From Ignavibacteriota bacterium (GTDB lineage Bacteria > Bacteroidota > Ignavibacteria > UBA10030 > SZUA-254): DNA of 64,000 bases. Shown in pieces: positions 1 through 7,252 of the stretch. The number at the start of each line of letters is the position of its first letter. Position 1 is the first letter of the stretch. The notes under the pieces were generated by a model. It saw only the letters and a list, made by a program, of their open reading frames with translations. It had not been told where the DNA came from and did not search any database. The stretch spans positions 124,001 to 188,000 of the forward strand of contig JACREZ010000016.1 of NCBI GenBank assembly GCA_016212665.1, in the 5' to 3' direction. A program made the translations under genes and the position numbers.

Positions 1-381
1 TTTTCCAACGATGATCTGACCGCTCCGCTTGCTTCCGGTTCGAATAAGATTGATGCATACGTTATTCTTCCGTGTTCGACTTCTACACTCGGAAAAATTG
101 TCTGTGGCATCGGCGATTCACTCATCACCCGCACAGCACAGGTTTGTTTGAAGGAGCGATACAAACTTATTTTGTGCGTTCGTGAAACACCGCTTGCAAC
201 CAACACGCTCGAACAATGCGCGAAACTTTCAAGTTACGGCGCAATCATTATGCCGATTAGTCCGCCGTTATATTATGTTCCGAAAACTGTCGAAGAATAT
301 ATTAACGGATTTGTTGAGAAGTTGATTGGCGTGGTTGGCGCGAAGGAAGTGCGCGGGTGGAGAGCATCTGAACTGGAGTAA
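1..381 (+). CDS. ubiX: UbiX-like flavin prenyltransferase, 5'-truncated by the window edge
   Basis: The frame is open from base 1, so the gene starts before the window; about 126 C-terminal residues are visible. UbiX makes the prenylated FMN cofactor used by UbiD-type decarboxylases. The visible part carries the family's hallmark segments: the PCSTSTLGKI phosphate-binding stretch, a GIGDSLITRTAQV helix, LKERYKLIL, the VRETPL motif, and late in the protein IIMPISPPLYY. It lies 1.1 kb upstream of a UbiD-family gene on the same strand and in a cluster of futalosine-pathway menaquinone genes, so it probably supplies the cofactor for that decarboxylase. The stop codon sits inside a degenerate GGAG-type repeat. 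A TTG inside the frame at 148 is not the real start. Confidence 0.9.
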   Translation, partial: FSNDDLTAPLASGSNKIDAYVILPCSTSTLGKIVCGIGDSLITRTAQVCLKERYKLILCVRETPLATNTLEQCAKLSSYGAIIMPISPPLYYVPKTVEEYINGFVEKLIGVVGAKEVRGWRASELE

Positions 382-440
382 TGGAATGGTGGAGTTTTGG
401 AGTATTTCTGATTTCCGATTTTTGATTGCTGATTCTTTTT
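374..440. repeat. Degenerate short repeats after ubiX
   Basis: The stretch contains imperfect iterations of a TGGAG/ATGG unit overlapping the ubiX stop codon, followed by a TGATTTCCGATTTTTGATT-type unit. The second unit resembles the one after mqnC at 8349-8384, so these look like members of dispersed families. No gene is visible between ubiX and the nuclease gene. Confidence 0.5.
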
Positions 441-480
441 AGTCAAACGAAATCAATTCTACATTCTCAGTTCATCGTAT

Positions 481-1509
481 ATGTCTGATAAAATTCAAAC
501 ACAAGAACATCTCTTTGTAGAAGTTGCGCAACTTATTCAGGACGCGCGAAGGAAAGCGCTCCAATCCGTCAATACCCAACTCATTGATTTGTATTGGCAG
601 GTGGGCGAGTACATCAGCCGGAAAGTTGAATCGGCGGTGTGGGGTGAAGGTGTGGTAAAGCAACTTGCAGAGTACATTGCACGTGAATTACCGGATGTAA
701 AGGGATTTACCCGACGTAATCTGTTTAGAATGAAACAATTCTATGAGGTTTATAGAGATGATGAAAAAGTCTCACCACTGGTGAGACAATTACCGTGGAC
801 ACATAACATCATTATCCTCAGTAAATGTAAAAGTTCTGAAGAACGAAAATTTTATATTGAACTATCATTTCGTGAAAAATATTCAAAGAGGGAATTAGAA
901 CATCAAATTGATGGCGCATTGTTCGAACGTACAATCCTTTCACCTCCAAAAGTGTCACCGCTGGTGACACAATTGTATCCTCTTGCCACACAAGTATTTA
1001 GGGATACGTACCTTCTCGATTTTCTCAATCTTCCGGAAGGTCATTCCGAATCAGAGTTACAACAAGGATTGGTGGCAAACTTAAAAAAATTCTTGCTTGA
1101 ACTTGGTCGGGACTTCTGTTTTATCGGGGAACGATTTCAGTTACAAGTTGGCGGAAAAGATTTTTTCGTTGATTTACTTTTTTACCATCGAGGGCTGGAA
1201 TGTTTAGTTGATTTTGAATTGAAGATTGATGACTTCAAGCCGGAGTATCTTGGAAAAATGGAGTTTTACCTTGAGGCATTAGACAGGGATATCAAAAAGC
1301 CGCATGAAAAACCAAGTGTAGGCGTGTTGCTTTGCAAATCGAAAGACGCGGAGATTGTGGAGTATGCGCTCAGCCGGACACTCTCCCCGACACTCATCGC
1401 CGAGTATAAAACAGCATTGCCGGATAAATATTTGTTACAGCAGAAACTTCATGAGTTTTATGAACTGCAAACCGAACTGCTCATGAGAGAATCAGAAAAA
1501 GAGGAGTGA
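481..1509 (+). CDS. DUF1016/YhcG-type PDDEXK nuclease family protein
   Basis: A 342-residue protein. The N-terminal ~170 residues match the DUF1016 N-terminal domain (LIDLYWQVGEYIS, FTRRNLFRMKQFYE, QLPWTHN). The C-terminal half is the YhcG PDDEXK-like domain with D231 and the E246-L-K248 triad, followed by PEYLGKMEFYL. Family members are putative DNA-processing enzymes often found near restriction-modification genes; the substrate is not established. Its stop overlaps the start of ubiD (TGATG), so an accessory nuclease is translationally coupled to a menaquinone decarboxylase gene, which suggests insertion into an older operon. Two 19-base palindromes lie inside the gene and encode near-identical VSPLV(R/T)QL peptides. 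Confidence 0.85.
   Translation: MSDKIQTQEHLFVEVAQLIQDARRKALQSVNTQLIDLYWQVGEYISRKVESAVWGEGVVKQLAEYIARELPDVKGFTRRNLFRMKQFYEVYRDDEKVSPLVRQLPWTHNIIILSKCKSSEERKFYIELSFREKYSKRELEHQIDGALFERTILSPPKVSPLVTQLYPLATQVFRDTYLLDFLNLPEGHSESELQQGLVANLKKFLLELGRDFCFIGERFQLQVGGKDFFVDLLFYHRGLECLVDFELKIDDFKPEYLGKMEFYLEALDRDIKKPHEKPSVGVLLCKSKDAEIVEYALSRTLSPTLIAEYKTALPDKYLLQQKLHEFYELQTELLMRESEKEE
769..787. repeat. Perfect intragenic palindrome (copy 1)
   Basis: Arms GTCTCACCA and TGGTGAGAC are separated by one base. It lies inside the DUF1016 gene and encodes part of VSPLVRQL. A close relative starts 183 bases (61 codons) downstream at 952. Confidence 0.7.
952..970. repeat. Perfect intragenic palindrome (copy 2)
   Basis: Arms GTGTCACC and GGTGACAC are separated by three bases. 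It encodes part of VSPLVTQL, nearly the same peptide as copy 1 at 769-787. Confidence 0.7.
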
Positions 1510-3380
1510 TGCAAAGTTCATTTACGGATTTCCAATCATACATTCACGCAATAGAAAAAGCAGGCGAACTCCATCGCACGCAAGTTGAAATTGACCCCGC
1601 TCTCGAGCTGACGGAAATTTCTGTTCGTGCATTGCGTGAAGGAAAACCTGCGTTACTTGTTGAGCGACCGAAAGGTTCATCATTTCCGCTTGTCATCAAT
1701 CATTTTTCAAGTGCAAAAAGAATTGAGTTATCGCTTGGCAGACATCCGGACGAAATCGGACACGAACTCATTTCGTTTCTTGAACAAGCGATGCCACCGA
1801 CTCTCAAAACATTGCTTGATAATAAACCGACATTGAAACGATTTCTCAATGCACGACCGAAAAATGTTCCTTCGGGAATTTCACAGCAAGTAATCACTCA
1901 GCCAAATCTTGATGCACTTCCGATTCAGGTTTGCTGGGAATTGGACGGCGGAAAGTTTATCACCTACGGACAAATCTTCACCTACGACCCGCGCACGAAC
2001 AAAAGAAATATCGGTGTTTACCGGATGCATGTGTTTGATAAAGCAACGACGGGAATGCACTGGCAAATTCAAAAAGGAGGCGGCTTCCATTATTTTCAGG
2101 CAGAGAAACTTGGACGGGATTTGGAACTTGCCGTTGCGCTCGGTACTTCTCCTGCACTAACGTTTGCAACAATCGCCGCATTGCCGGAAGGAATTGACGA
2201 AGCGATGTTTGCCGGATTCTTGCAAAACAAACGTGTCGAGTTCACGAACGGGAAATCCATTTCGATTTCCGTTCCTGCAAATGCTGAGTTTGTTCTCGAG
2301 GGAATCGTTCCGCAAAAAGAACGAAGAATGGAAGGACCGTTCGGCGACCACTTCGGACATTATTCTGCCGCCGCAGAGTTTCCGGTTTTCCACATCAAGG
2401 CAATCACGCACAGAAAAAATCCGATTTACCCTGCAATCGTGGTCGGCAAGCCGCCGATGGAAGATAAATTTCTCGGCGATGCGACACAGCGGATGCTCGG
2501 TCCGCTTGCGAAACTTATTCACAAAGAAGTAACCGATTTGTGGGCGTACTACGAAGCGGGCTTTCACAACCTGCTTGTCGTTGCCATCGAACAGCGTTAC
2601 CAAAAGGAAGCGATGAAAGCCGCGCTCGGCTTGATGGGAACAGACCAACTTTCGCTCACGAAATGTATCATCACTGTTTCCTCTGGCGTAAACGTTCGCG
2701 ATTGGCACGCTGTGTTGAATGAAATCAAGCACAACTTCGACCCGCATTACGACTTCGTCATGATTCCCAAAGTCCCGCTCGACACGCTCGACTTCACATC
2801 GTACAAAATGAATCTTGGAAGTAAGATGATACTCGACGCGACGCGTAAGGTCGTAGGTGATAGGTTGAAGGTTATAGATGATAGGTCAAAGGTGTTAGGT
2901 GAAAGTGATTTCAAATCTTTTATTACAAATCTCAGGACACTCGACAGGCGAATTCTTGATATAAATTTCATTGATGATTCCTTACTGCTGGTAAAAGTAG
3001 ATTCGCCTATTTCCTATCATCTAAAACCTGATACCAATAACCTATCACCTAACACTTATGACCTCTCACCTACGACCGGCATGGATGTGCTCAAAAAACT
3101 CCTCCAACGCAACGAACTCCAATATCTGAAAATGGTAGCAGTAGTAAGCGAAGATGTGGACATTCACAACAAGGAGAGTTATATTTGGGGTGTCTTTACA
3201 CGATTCGATTGCGAGCGTGATGTTTTGTTCACAGAACAAAAGATGCTCGGCATTTCTCCCGTGTACAACGGCGTGATGGGAATTGATGCAACATGGAAAC
3301 CCGGCTATCCCGAACCGCTCACCATGCCCGAAGAAATTGTGAAACGAGTTGATGAGAAGTGGGGAAAGATTTGGAAGTGA
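1509..3380 (+). CDS. ubiD: UbiD-family decarboxylase, probably for menaquinone biosynthesis
   Basis: I place the start at ATG 1509, which overlaps the upstream TGA; a GTG at 1506 is also possible. This gives 623 residues. UbiD enzymes use prenyl-FMN from UbiX to decarboxylate aromatic or unsaturated acids. Family marks include VPANAEFVLEG, the EGPFGDHFGHYS loop, PPMEDKFLGDATQ and GSKMILDATRK. In futalosine-pathway organisms such homologues are proposed to decarboxylate a naphthoate intermediate; the adjacent mqn genes support that, but the substrate is inferred. Residues ~446-466 and ~500-524 are encoded by the two arms of an inverted, repeat-rich element that looks like an in-frame insertion in the C-terminal third. 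Confidence 0.87.
   Translation: MQSSFTDFQSYIHAIEKAGELHRTQVEIDPALELTEISVRALREGKPALLVERPKGSSFPLVINHFSSAKRIELSLGRHPDEIGHELISFLEQAMPPTLKTLLDNKPTLKRFLNARPKNVPSGISQQVITQPNLDALPIQVCWELDGGKFITYGQIFTYDPRTNKRNIGVYRMHVFDKATTGMHWQIQKGGGFHYFQAEKLGRDLELAVALGTSPALTFATIAALPEGIDEAMFAGFLQNKRVEFTNGKSISISVPANAEFVLEGIVPQKERRMEGPFGDHFGHYSAAAEFPVFHIKAITHRKNPIYPAIVVGKPPMEDKFLGDATQRMLGPLAKLIHKEVTDLWAYYEAGFHNLLVVAIEQRYQKEAMKAALGLMGTDQLSLTKCIITVSSGVNVRDWHAVLNEIKHNFDPHYDFVMIPKVPLDTLDFTSYKMNLGSKMILDATRKVVGDRLKVIDDRSKVLGESDFKSFITNLRTLDRRILDINFIDDSLLLVKVDSPISYHLKPDTNNLSPNTYDLSPTTGMDVLKKLLQRNELQYLKMVAVVSEDVDIHNKESYIWGVFTRFDCERDVLFTEQKMLGISPVYNGVMGIDATWKPGYPEPLTMPEEIVKRVDEKWGKIWK
2845..2905. repeat. Left arm of an in-frame inverted repeat inside ubiD
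   Basis: Degenerate GGTCGTAGGTGATAGGTT-type units that are approximately the reverse complement of 3007-3078. They encode a charged stretch with KVVGDRLKVIDDR that I cannot relate to the UbiD fold. Confidence 0.7.
3007..3078. repeat. Right arm of an in-frame inverted repeat inside ubiD
   Basis: Degenerate CCTATCACCTAACAC / CTCACCTACGACC units, the approximate reverse complement of 2845-2905. They encode an N/S/P/T-rich peptide (LSPNTYDLSPTT). The reading frame stays open across the element. Confidence 0.7.
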
Positions 3381-3390
3381 TTTTCCTTGT

Positions 3391-4380
3391 ATGAAATATT
3401 TTCTCTATCTGTTGTTGACTGTGATTGCTTTTTGGTGTTGCGAAGAAAGTACCGTTAAGCACGTTGTCATTATTGGACGTCCCGAATGGTCGCCGACAGG
3501 AAACACAATCGCAATTTTAAAAGATGAATTTGATGTTCGTTCTGACGGATGTGATTGTGGTGAGCAACCATTATCAACTCCACCGGCGATTACGAATAAT
3601 TTATTTCTTGTTGACACGAATGGTGTGATACATAACCAACTTACAGATGATGTATTGAATATAGCGATGTATGAATGGTCACCATCAGGGAAAATGATAG
3701 CATTTACATCGTACGGGCGTGGTGTAGGAATCATTGACACAAATTTTCAGGTTAAATTATTAGGAAGTAGTGGCATAACTGTACATTGGTCTGCGGATGG
3801 GAGTGAGATACTTTTCACAAATGTTTCAGGAAATAATGCTCAATTGGTTGCAAGAAAAATTTCAGACGGCACACGAAGAATCCTCTTTGAAGATTCAGCG
3901 ACAATGATAACATCACACAGTTGGTCGAAAGGGAATCGGATTGCAGTGGCATATTCCAGGTCTTCATACAATTATCTTGCAATGATGAACCATAACGGAA
4001 CTGATTTCAGGATTCTCGATTCCAATGCTGTTAGCGGCATTGCTTCGCTCACTTGGTCGCCTGATGATTCACTGATTGCTTATACGTACGATGTCTCGTC
4101 GTATGCAAGTCAGCAGGTGTTTTATTTCAATATCTACACGAACGAAAAGATTCAGAGGACAAACTTTCCTGCCGGCAAAAGCTCCATTTCTGGATTGCGT
4201 TTTTCTCCCGATGGTAAGTATATTAGTGTTGTGAGCAGTCTCGGATTATACATTATTGAGAGAATGGGTCCATCAGCACAGCAAATTATAACAGGATTTT
4301 CAGATTGCAGTTGGTCGCAGGATTCAAGAAGAATAGTATATGTTGAAAATAATTCCATCAAGATAGCAACCATACAATAA
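3391..4380 (+). CDS. Exported seven-bladed TolB/WD40-like beta-propeller protein
   Basis: Start at ATG 3391 gives 329 residues and places a hydrophobic leader (FLYLLLTVIAF) ending at two cysteines at the N-terminus, so this may be a lipoprotein, although the lipobox is not canonical. Seven PD40-like repeats are visible as W/F-S-x-D/G motifs: EWSPTG, EWSPSG, HWSADG, SWSKGN, TWSPDD, RFSPDG and SWSQDS. Such propellers act in the periplasm or on the cell surface as binding scaffolds; no catalytic site is seen. It lies 10 bases after ubiD but has no evident role in quinone synthesis. Confidence 0.75.
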   Translation: MKYFLYLLLTVIAFWCCEESTVKHVVIIGRPEWSPTGNTIAILKDEFDVRSDGCDCGEQPLSTPPAITNNLFLVDTNGVIHNQLTDDVLNIAMYEWSPSGKMIAFTSYGRGVGIIDTNFQVKLLGSSGITVHWSADGSEILFTNVSGNNAQLVARKISDGTRRILFEDSATMITSHSWSKGNRIAVAYSRSSYNYLAMMNHNGTDFRILDSNAVSGIASLTWSPDDSLIAYTYDVSSYASQQVFYFNIYTNEKIQRTNFPAGKSSISGLRFSPDGKYISVVSSLGLYIIERMGPSAQQIITGFSDCSWSQDSRRIVYVENNSIKIATIQ

Positions 4381-4395
4381 CATCATATTGGCATT

Positions 4396-4593
4396 ATGAA
4401 TTTTAACTTCCGCGATAATTCTCTAACTCCCATCTTCCAAAAAATCCAATCCGGAGAACGTCTCTCCCTCGAAGATGGACTCCCGTATTCCACTAAAACG
4501 ACAAACGGTCACTCAGTTTCCCGAATGACCGTTAAACCAATGTTGCTCACATTGGCGCTGTTAGACAGCATTAATATAGCATATATCATATAA
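4396..4593 (+). pseudogene. Remnant copy of the 5' end of mqnE
   Basis: Bases 4396-4481 duplicate the first 86 bases of the intact mqnE-mqnA gene (5262-5347). The first third differs at about nine positions and the last ~50 bases are identical. Homology then stops abruptly and the frame runs into unrelated sequence. The remnant could encode 65 residues, but nothing supports a function. Together with the intact copy it brackets the NYN gene, which points to insertion or recombination with a diverged mqnE copy. Confidence 0.8.
4504..4569. repeat. Cluster of three consecutive stem-loops before the NYN gene
   Basis: Three inverted repeats in a row: AACGGTCA/TGACCGTT (4504-4533), CCAATG/CATTGG (4537-4555) and GCTGT/ACAGC (4557-4569). 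No T-tract follows, so this is not a simple terminator. It starts just after the mqnE remnant and ends 40 bases before the NYN gene. The style resembles the four-hairpin cluster at 63260-63375. Confidence 0.65.
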
Positions 4594-4608
4594 TTATTCA
4601 ACTCTTTC

Positions 4609-5232
4609 ATGTCTTTACAACAAAAAAAAGTTATTGTTTACATAGATGGTTTCAATCTCTATTTTGGGTTACTACAAAAGGGTTGGAAAAAGTATTTATG
4701 GCTTGATTTACAAAAATTAGCAGTTTCATTGCTAAAACAAGGTGAGACTTTGGTCCACACAAAATATTTCACATCAAGAATTTCAAAACCGCTTTCTAAA
4801 CAACGACGGCAAAGTTTATTTTTAGATGCGCTGAATACACTATCGGAACTTTCAATATTTTATGGTCGCTATCAGGCAGAGCTTCGAACTTGTGAAAATT
4901 GTGGATTTACTTCCTTTATTTCGAACGAAAAGAAAACCGATGTTAACATAGCTACAGAACTATTGGTAGATGCGTTTCAAAATAGTTTTGACGTTGCAAT
5001 CCTTATTACTGCAGACGCAGACTTAACTGCCCCTATAGTTGCAATTCGTAAGTTATTCCCTACAAAGTCTGTATTAGTCGCTTTTCCTCCGGAACGACAT
5101 TCTTACGAACTAAAACAGAATGCCTCTGGTGTTTATCACATCGGGGAGGAAAAGTTATCTAATAATCTTCTACCGGAAAAAATAATTACAAAATCAGGTT
5201 TTGTAATCCAACGTCCTGACAAATGGAAATAA
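4609..5232 (+). CDS. NYN domain (DUF88/LabA-like) putative ribonuclease
   Basis: A 207-residue single-domain protein. NYN domains are PIN-like, metal-dependent nuclease folds thought to act on RNA. The acidic residues expected for the active site are in place: D13 (YIDGFN), D111 (KKTDVNIATELLVDA) and D136/D138 (ITADADLTAP). A Cys pair (CENCG) in the middle may bind a metal; only two cysteines are seen there. The gene is visibly more AT-rich than mqnE, is bracketed by duplicated mqnE 5' sequence and is preceded by three hairpins, all consistent with recent acquisition. The target is unknown. Confidence 0.82.
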   Translation: MSLQQKKVIVYIDGFNLYFGLLQKGWKKYLWLDLQKLAVSLLKQGETLVHTKYFTSRISKPLSKQRRQSLFLDALNTLSELSIFYGRYQAELRTCENCGFTSFISNEKKTDVNIATELLVDAFQNSFDVAILITADADLTAPIVAIRKLFPTKSVLVAFPPERHSYELKQNASGVYHIGEEKLSNNLLPEKIITKSGFVIQRPDKWK

Positions 5233-5261
5233 TTCAGTTTGCCTTTTTGAATTAGAATATT

Positions 5262-7124
5262 ATGACTCTCAACTTCCGCGAAAAATCCTTAATCCCCATC
5301 TTCCAAAAAATCCAATCCGGAGAACGTCTCTCCCTCGAAGATGGACTGACACTCTACAACACCAACGACATCATTTCGCTTGGGAAGATGGCGAACTATG
5401 CTCAGCAACGAAAGAGCGGCGATGCTGTCTATTTCGTGCTGAATCAGAAAATCGAACATACAAATATTTGTGTTCTCTCGTGCAAGTTCTGTGACTTCGC
5501 CGTGAAGAAGGGAGATGCCGACGCGTACGAGATGACGACGGAAGAAATTCTCTCCAAGATTACTCCCGAAATTACGGAAGTCCACATCACCGGCGGAATG
5601 CCTGCTGACTGGAAGTGGGAACGTTACCTTGATATCGTCCGCTCAATTCACGAGAAGTTTCCGAATGCAGATGCGAAAGCGTACACCGCAGTCGAGATAG
5701 ATTTCTTTCACAAGAAATTCAAATTACCGATTGAGGAAGTGTTGCGTCAACTGAAAGAAGCAGGTTTGCGGACAATGCCCGGCGGCGGAGCGGAGATTTT
5801 CTCCGAGCGTGTGCGGCGGTTGTTGTTCAATCAAAAGATTGGTGGTCATGTTTGGCTCAACATTCACAAGACAGCGCACAAAATGGGAATTCCCACCAAC
5901 GCAACGATGCTCTACGGTCATATCGAGACGATTGAAGAGCGGCTCATTCACATGCTCAAACTTCGCGAAGCGCAGGATGAGACAGGTGGATTCCTTACGT
6001 TCATTCCGCTTGCGTTTCAGCCCGGCGACACAGGCATCAAACCCACCAATCAATTCACTTCCGCAATTGACGATTTGAAAACGATTGCCATCTCGCGGCT
6101 CATGCTCGATAACTTCCCGCACATCAAAGCATACTGGGTGATGCTCACGGAAGAAGTCGCATCGGTTGCGCTCAACTTCGGAGCGGATGATATGGACGGA
6201 ACAGTCGGACATGAACGTATTGCTCACGATGCCGGCGCAATTTCTCCGATGCAACTGACGAAAGAACACATCATCAAAATTATCAAAGATGCCGGAAAGA
6301 TTCCGGTGGAGCGGGACGTATATTACAATCCGCTCAATGTTTATGCCGACCATGTCGTCGGAAAGATTCCGTACCTGAATTCAATTCCGTTCTACGCGCA
6401 TTTCGAGAAGCGGCAGTTCAGAATTCTTCCTGTTGCGCCGCGCCGCATGGGAGTTCTCAGCGAGAAACGACAAATTGACGCCGGACTTTTTTCTCTGATG
6501 GATTATTTCAAGCAAGAGCAAGACATGGAGTTGATGGGTTGGTGCCTTGCTTCGCGTGATCAGGTGAAAAGCGTTATGTTGTTTTCCAAAGAAGGGTGGG
6601 GAGATTTGAACGGAAAGAAAATCGGTATCACCGATGACACGGCAACGTCTGTGCATCTGCTCCGTGTGTTGCTGGAAAAGAAATACAACGTGCGTGCAAA
6701 GTTCGAGCGGCTTCACGCCGGAGTGAACGACGTCTCAGCGTATGATGCAGTTCTTCTTATCGGCGATGAAGCAATGAAGCGGAACAAATCCGGTTTGCAC
6801 GGCTTCGAACTTGTATATGATTTGGCAAAAGAATGGTACGACTGGAAAAAGATGCCGTTCGTGTTTGCAGTCTGGGCGATGAAGAAATCACTTGATGAAT
6901 CAGTGAAGAACGAACTGAAAGAAATTATCACCCAGTCACTTGAGAAATCTGAAATTGATTTCGTTGCGGACGCGAGATTGCATGGAAAAGAAATCGGCTG
7001 GAGCGAGCAGGAAACACGCGAATATCTCGAAGGATTCAACTTCCATCTCGGCGAGCGGGAGATGGAAGCGATGATGGAGTTCCGGAGTTTGGTGGGAGAA
7101 GTACAATTCGAGAAAGTGAAATAA
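5262..7124 (+). CDS. mqnE: Fused aminofutalosine synthase (MqnE) and chorismate dehydratase (MqnA)
   Basis: A 620-residue protein. Residues 1 to ~362 are a radical-SAM MqnE domain with the cluster cysteines C70-x3-C74-x2-C77, the TGGMPADWKWERY segment and MPGGGAEIF. From ~365 (VGKIPYLNSIPFY) the sequence is MqnA-like, a periplasmic-binding-protein fold that dehydrates chorismate to 3-enolpyruvylbenzoate, with LNGKKIGITDDTATS and HGFELVYDLAKEW. MqnA makes the substrate that MqnE joins to SAM, so the fusion links two consecutive steps. Most organisms encode these separately, to my knowledge. mqnC follows 128 bases downstream. Domain calls rest on motif recognition. Confidence 0.88.
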   Translation: MTLNFREKSLIPIFQKIQSGERLSLEDGLTLYNTNDIISLGKMANYAQQRKSGDAVYFVLNQKIEHTNICVLSCKFCDFAVKKGDADAYEMTTEEILSKITPEITEVHITGGMPADWKWERYLDIVRSIHEKFPNADAKAYTAVEIDFFHKKFKLPIEEVLRQLKEAGLRTMPGGGAEIFSERVRRLLFNQKIGGHVWLNIHKTAHKMGIPTNATMLYGHIETIEERLIHMLKLREAQDETGGFLTFIPLAFQPGDTGIKPTNQFTSAIDDLKTIAISRLMLDNFPHIKAYWVMLTEEVASVALNFGADDMDGTVGHERIAHDAGAISPMQLTKEHIIKIIKDAGKIPVERDVYYNPLNVYADHVVGKIPYLNSIPFYAHFEKRQFRILPVAPRRMGVLSEKRQIDAGLFSLMDYFKQEQDMELMGWCLASRDQVKSVMLFSKEGWGDLNGKKIGITDDTATSVHLLRVLLEKKYNVRAKFERLHAGVNDVSAYDAVLLIGDEAMKRNKSGLHGFELVYDLAKEWYDWKKMPFVFAVWAMKKSLDESVKNELKEIITQSLEKSEIDFVADARLHGKEIGWSEQETREYLEGFNFHLGEREMEAMMEFRSLVGEVQFEKVK

Positions 7125-7141
7125 ATTGCTATTAATATATT

Positions 7142-7229
7142 TACCACGGATGACACAGATATTTACACGGATTTTCACAGATATGTTATCAGTGAACATC
7201 AGTGCTTCTTCCGTGTCATCCGCGGTTAG
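7142..7229. repeat. Imperfect inverted repeat of the CACGGAT-ACACAGA type
   Basis: The ends ACCACGGATGACAC and GTGTCATCCGCGGT are inverted with one mismatch. Between them are degenerate TTTACACGGATTTTCACAGA units. A second member lies at 32394-32490. It separates mqnE-mqnA from mqnC. Confidence 0.75.
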
Positions 7230-7252
7230 TTATGGTATAAAGAGTTCTTAAA

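Noticed and set aside
2157-2747. 196-codon minus-strand frame opposite ubiD
   Set aside because: It is the complement of a well-supported coding frame with family motifs, so a shadow.
4504-4569. Possible integron attC site (two GTTRRRY-like motifs, GTTAAAC and GTTAGAC, near hairpins before the NYN gene)
   Set aside because: The complementary RYYYAAC box and the long imperfect attC fold are missing, and no integrase is nearby.
5724-6353. 209-codon minus-strand frame opposite mqnE
   Set aside because: Shadow of the radical-SAM coding sequence; translation lacks motifs.
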